A stretch of 58,735 bases of DNA from Candidatus Methanoperedens nitratireducens (lineage in GTDB: Archaea > Halobacteriota > Methanosarcinia > Methanosarcinales > Methanoperedenaceae). The translations under genes and the position numbers were made by a program. Positions within the stretch are counted from its first letter, which is position 1. Each line of letters opens with the position of its first letter. The stretch spans positions 1 to 58,735 of the forward strand of contig DYGR01000016.1 in assembly GCA_020724545.1 (NCBI GenBank). The letters are read 5' to 3'. Below are positions 55,301 through 58,735 of this stretch, piece by piece. The notes below the pieces were generated by a model that made no database searches, had not been told where the DNA came from, and saw only the letters and a program-made list of their open reading frames with translations.

Positions 55301-57318
55301 TGATAATCCCTTAGTGTCTGGTTGCCTCCATTATCACTTTCTATTTTAAAAGCACATCTTATCTTGGGTTTATTTCTAATTTCATTGGGGGTAACATTCC
55401 ATGTTAAAATCTGAGACTCACCCGCAGATAGGGAATTTACGCCTCTTATAAGAGGACCAGATATATTATATGAGGGATGATTGAACTCTACCCTCAAATT
55501 ATTAATGGGATAATCAACAACATTCGTCAGGTTTAAAGAGACTGTAAATGATTCATCTGGTAAAGCCTGTGAAATAATTGTCTGAGCCTCATATGCTGGC
55601 AACAGCTCAAAATTCTCAAGATCCATTACTGACAGGTTTATAGATTCGTTCTTTAAAATCGCTTGCGCAATGTAGGTATCTGTGGAATAATGGGTCTCAT
55701 TTACGGAAAAGATGTACTCTTTTGTGAAGGATGAGTTCGGAAGAACTTCTATCGGCTCATTAATACTTGCTATGGAGCTCCCTATAACACCGGTTCCACT
55801 CGTATTCAGTTCTGGATCTCCAAAAGCATCCCTTCCATCCTCTCCTGAACCAATCTTATTAATAGTAACATTAAGGTTCGCTACCAGACTTGTGGAGTTC
55901 GTATTACTAACTGTAATATTTGCTTTGATGGGATCTTTAACTCTATATTCTGACCTGTCCAGTACCAGATCAATTATTGGCGGATCGAAAGATGGGTCAC
56001 TGGTACAACCGGCAGTATCATAGTTTTTATTTTCACACTTTTCTAAAAGAGAATCAAAAGCATTTCTGTTCCCTCTATCTACATATGAAAAAAGATAATT
56101 AAGCCTCAGGTATCCATCATCAAATACCCATGTCTGGTTCCCAACTGCGATTTCGTATGCATTGTTTCCATAAGGGGCACTTTCTCTTGGTGCAGAACCT
56201 GTGGCAGGACTGGCCAGATCCTTTTCAGGTGTATGGGGCTCATCGGTATAATCCATGGCATCATAGATATACCATTTATCAATGCCTGCAGGGGGGTTCT
56301 CCAGGTAAGCTTCTGTCCATTGATGATAAATAAAACCACCGTTCTGTATGTTGGTTGCAACCCTTGCTGGTATGCCTATGGTCCTGTAGATTGCTGTTAG
56401 GCCATTTGCATAATCTAAACACTGTCCTGTTATTATCGGACGCTCTATCCCGGAGTAAGCATCCCTGAACTGCCTGACCGTAACCCCGGAGAACATCACA
56501 TCAATATCAGCACCATTTGGAATGTCATAGTATATTACATTTGAAACCGCATTCATCAGCTTCTCAGCGGTTATTGATTCATTAATTTCGCCATCTGTTG
56601 CGTTTATTACAATCCCGAAGAGGTGTTCATCGAATGGATTCAGTACTCGGACACTCTCATTCCATTTCAAATATCTTTGAGCAGCGACGCTCCAGTTACT
56701 GTAATAATTATAATTGATTGACTCTTCATCCCTTGTTTCAAAAATATTATCATCGTAAAGATAAGCTTTTAGATCGGCATCATCTGAGCTTTGTGGTTTT
56801 TGAAATATAGCATAGAAATTCTTTTTCTCTGAACTAGCTAATTCCTCTCCATCCTCTGATACAATTTTTGCCTTTGCTTCATATTCACCTACCGGGATAT
56901 CATCTGGTATCTTATTCCATGCGTTACTCTTCCAATCCCATGTAGCATTATATACACCTTCTGGGGCATTCTGTACTGCATCCAGTGTTGCAAGCGTAGT
57001 CCCCCCTCTGAGAATATCAACCATTATCTTAGAACCGGCAGGCGATAGGGCTGTTACCTCGAATCTTATTGGTTCATCACCTCTTCTGAAAACTATGTCC
57101 TTGTATCTGCCTTCATACTGGCGCAATCCCCCGACAACGCTGATATCAGGCAGTTCAACGTGAGATGAGTTATCAGAGTTAACGCTGAATGCTGCTGCCT
57201 TAACTGTACTATGAAAAGCCATGCTATGAAAAGCCATGCTATGAAAAGCCATGCTATGAAAAGCCATGAATGCCAGTATCACTGTCCCAAAAACAAGGAT
57301 TCTGATTCGAATCATCAT
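55276..57318 (-). CDS. Secreted transglutaminase-like protein
   Basis: A 680-residue exported protein. The signal region has basic start MMIRIRILVFGTVILAF followed by four MAFHS repeats. The transglutaminase core begins at about residue 300 and shows the Cys in ITGQCLDYANGLTAIYR, the His in YHQWTEAYLENP and Asp in WYIYDAMDYTD. Beta-rich domains follow (DLVLDRSEYRVKD, EVLPNSSFTKEY). The last residues (YHMLNPLHA) are encoded by the hairpin end of the IS605 remnant, so the original C-terminus, probably with a membrane anchor, seems lost. A GGAGGA ribosome site precedes the ATG. Confidence 0.85.
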   Translation of the reverse strand: MMIRIRILVFGTVILAFMAFHSMAFHSMAFHSMAFHSTVKAAAFSVNSDNSSHVELPDISVVGGLRQYEGRYKDIVFRRGDEPIRFEVTALSPAGSKIMVDILRGGTTLATLDAVQNAPEGVYNATWDWKSNAWNKIPDDIPVGEYEAKAKIVSEDGEELASSEKKNFYAIFQKPQSSDDADLKAYLYDDNIFETRDEESINYNYYSNWSVAAQRYLKWNESVRVLNPFDEHLFGIVINATDGEINESITAEKLMNAVSNVIYYDIPNGADIDVMFSGVTVRQFRDAYSGIERPIITGQCLDYANGLTAIYRTIGIPARVATNIQNGGFIYHQWTEAYLENPPAGIDKWYIYDAMDYTDEPHTPEKDLASPATGSAPRESAPYGNNAYEIAVGNQTWVFDDGYLRLNYLFSYVDRGNRNAFDSLLEKCENKNYDTAGCTSDPSFDPPIIDLVLDRSEYRVKDPIKANITVSNTNSTSLVANLNVTINKIGSGEDGRDAFGDPELNTSGTGVIGSSIASINEPIEVLPNSSFTKEYIFSVNETHYSTDTYIAQAILKNESINLSVMDLENFELLPAYEAQTIISQALPDESFTVSLNLTNVVDYPINNLRVEFNHPSYNISGPLIRGVNSLSAGESQILTWNVTPNEIRNKPKIRCAFKIESDNGGNQTLRDYHMLNPLHA
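57211..57270 (-). repeat. 15-bp tandem repeat in the signal peptide
   Basis: The unit ATGAAAAGCCATGCT occurs four times (the last copy 13 of 15 identical) and encodes the MAFHS repeats of the transglutaminase. In-frame copy changes would lengthen or shorten the hydrophobic region of the signal peptide. Confidence 0.95.
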
Positions 57319-57525
57319 GTTCCTCCTTCATTTTGATCTAACCCATAATGAGTAAATAGCTATTCAAGAGTCGGTCATGATAACACAAAAAGCTTGTGGA
57401 CGACAGGAGACCATCCAATAATTAAAGACAATATGTAATTCAAGACGTTGGAATTAGTGTGGATGTGTTCCTGGTTGACGCTATAGTTAAGTATATTCTA
57501 ATGATGCGACATACCACAAACTATT

Positions 57526-58677
57526 ATGAAACAAGTATATATGGATCACAGTGCCACTACCGCAGTAGATCCTGAGGTCACAGAGGCCATGCTTCCTTAT
57601 TTCTCAGAGAGCTTCGGCAATCCCTCGAGTCTATATACTATTGGAAGACAGGCAAGAAGAGCCATAGAGGAGGCACGGCAAAAAGTAGCGGATCTTATCG
57701 GTGCTAAAAAAGAGGAGATAATATTCACAGGAAGCGGCACTGAATCAGATAATCTTGCCATAAAAGGAACAGTATATAAAAACAGGAAAAAAGGCGATCA
57801 TATAATAACAAGTTCGATCGAACACCATGCCGTCCTGAATACATGCAGATATCTTGAGACACAGGGATTCAGGGTCACCTATCTCCCTGTAAACAAAGAC
57901 GGGCTTGTGAACCCTGCTGATGTTGAGAGTGCGATCACGCCACAGACCATACTCATATCAATTATGCATGCAAACAACGAGATAGGCACAATCCAGCCCA
58001 TAGAAGAGATTGGTAAGCTCGCAAAAGAAAAGGATATTCCTTTTCATACAGATGCTGTCCAGACAGGAGGAAAGATCCCGATCAATGTGAATGATATCGG
58101 TGTTGATCTTCTGTCTTTATCAGTTCACAAGATGTACGGACCAAAAGGTGTCGGGGTGCTTTATATGAAGAGAGGGATTCGCATAGAACCCCTGTTGCAT
58201 GGTGGAGGGCATGAGAGAGGTATCCGCTCAAGTACAGAGAATGTCCCCGGAATCGTTGGTTTTGGGAAGGCTGCTGAGCTTGCAAAGAGACGCCTGCCAG
58301 AAGAGGCAGGAGTAGCAAAACTGAGGGATTCGCTTATCAGGGGTATACTTGAGATTGATGATTCATACCTTAACGGCCATCCCACAAAACGACTTCCAAA
58401 TAATGCAAATTTCAGGTTCAGTTATATAGAGGGTGAATCCATGGTACTGAACCTGGATATGAGAGGAGTCGCAGCATCGACTGGTTCTGCTTGTTCGTCC
58501 ACATCCCTTGAGCCATCTCACGTCCTTTTAGCAATAGGCTTAAGACCTGAAGAGGCGCATGGCTCTCTCAGATTGACTCTCGGGCTTGAAAATACGCAGG
58601 AAGATGTGGATTACGTCGTTTCGATATTACCTGAAATCGTGAATAAGCTTAGAATGATGTCACCACTGGCAAGGTGA
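57526..58677 (+). CDS. Cysteine desulfurase (NifS/IscS family)
   Basis: The enzyme takes sulfur from cysteine to a persulfide for Fe-S clusters and thiolated tRNA. The PLP Lys is in SLSVHKMYGPKGVG. Other landmarks are YMDHSATTAVDPEV, FTGSGTESDNLAI, IEHHAVLNT, HANNEIGTIQP and HTDAVQTGG. The active-site Cys loop reads STGSACSSTSLEPSHVL. Length 383 residues is normal. No NifU scaffold gene is within the remaining 58 bases. It may supply sulfur to TtuA and the MoaD-like carriers. Confidence 0.95.
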   Translation: MKQVYMDHSATTAVDPEVTEAMLPYFSESFGNPSSLYTIGRQARRAIEEARQKVADLIGAKKEEIIFTGSGTESDNLAIKGTVYKNRKKGDHIITSSIEHHAVLNTCRYLETQGFRVTYLPVNKDGLVNPADVESAITPQTILISIMHANNEIGTIQPIEEIGKLAKEKDIPFHTDAVQTGGKIPINVNDIGVDLLSLSVHKMYGPKGVGVLYMKRGIRIEPLLHGGGHERGIRSSTENVPGIVGFGKAAELAKRRLPEEAGVAKLRDSLIRGILEIDDSYLNGHPTKRLPNNANFRFSYIEGESMVLNLDMRGVAASTGSACSSTSLEPSHVLLAIGLRPEEAHGSLRLTLGLENTQEDVDYVVSILPEIVNKLRMMSPLAR

Positions 58678-58681
58678 GATA

Positions 58682-58712
58682 GTCAATCACCCCTCCCTTT
58701 CGGAAGGGGCTT
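58682..58712 (-). mobile_element. Right end of another IS605-type element (continues past window)
   Basis: On the minus strand the DNA reads AAGCCCCTTCCGAAAGG then GAGGGGTGATTGAC, a hairpin (58690-58709) with a GAAA loop and the TGATTGAC ending of IS605 right ends. The body of the element would lie beyond the window, starting about 20 bases inside it. Confidence 0.5.
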
Positions 58713-58735
58713 GTTCCGTGAGGAGCAAGGGTAAC

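Noticed and set aside
57500-58735. nif-type nitrogen fixation locus
   Set aside because: Only a NifS/IscS family protein is seen; no other nif gene, and IscS-type function is general.

Overview
The window is archaeal, most likely a member of the order Methanosarcinales. The evidence is a complete fpo operon (fpoABCDHIJJKLMNO, including the Methanosarcinales-type fpoO), a chromosomal protein MC1 gene, cofC for coenzyme F420, methanogenesis marker protein 9, archaeal replication genes (PCNA, primase large subunit), RIO2 kinase, Trm5 and DphB. A CcmE of the Cys type shows cytochrome c maturation. Together with the F420H2 dehydrogenase and a tungsten-type aldehyde oxidoreductase operon this would fit a cytochrome-rich lineage such as Methanoperedens/ANME-2, but the family-level placement is inference.

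Layout. 1-1.1 kb: grpE followed by a truncated dnaK-like start (minus strand). 1.3-8.5 kb: DNA gyrase, gyrB carrying a 143-residue mini-intein and gyrA, separated by an AT-rich three-gene island (PLD-like protein, MNT nucleotidyltransferase, unknown possible nuclease). 8.4-12.8 kb: cofC, then a DtxR-like regulator with a perfect palindromic operator and a Zn/Mn ABC transporter (znuACB), then a TM-helix-repeat channel-like protein. 12.9-15.4 kb: an RsbT-like ATPase and a GAF-GAF histidine kinase. 15.4-20.4 kb (minus): tRNA thiolase TtuA/Ncs6 family, a Pro-rich protein, and an OB-fold/RIO2/DUF460 operon. 20.6-23.4 kb: PCNA, PriL and a DHH-like protein. 23.4-24.7 kb (minus): a run of very small genes (zinc ribbon, ubiquitin-like protein, SecB-like). 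24.7-32 kb: surE, gcvH, and a minus-strand operon with AOR, MoaD, FrhB, radical SAM, TIM-barrel and JAMM protease genes. 32-34 kb: a foreign-looking secreted VWA protein. 34.1-35.4 kb: methanogenesis marker 9 with a His-rich insert. 35.5-45.8 kb: fpo operon ending in a strong bidirectional terminator. 45.8-58.7 kb: ccmE, a decayed TnpB element, MC1, pyrC, an aminotransferase, several tiny genes, an FAH-family enzyme, dphB, trm5, a decayed IS605/TnpB 3' end fused to the end of a secreted transglutaminase, and a NifS/IscS cysteine desulfurase.

How the genes work together. The Fpo complex oxidises F420H2 and pumps protons. CofC supplies F420, and a FrhB-type F420 oxidoreductase sits in the AOR operon (and could also serve as FpoF). 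Several genes form a possible sulfur-carrier/ubiquitin-like theme: NifS, TtuA, two ubiquitin-fold small proteins and a JAMM protease. Mobile DNA is present mainly as remnants of IS200/IS605-type elements. Right-end hairpins are seen at about 16.34, 46.72, 55.27 and 58.69 kb, and left-end hairpins at about 47.83 and 51.60 kb. I saw no tRNA, rRNA or CRISPR array.
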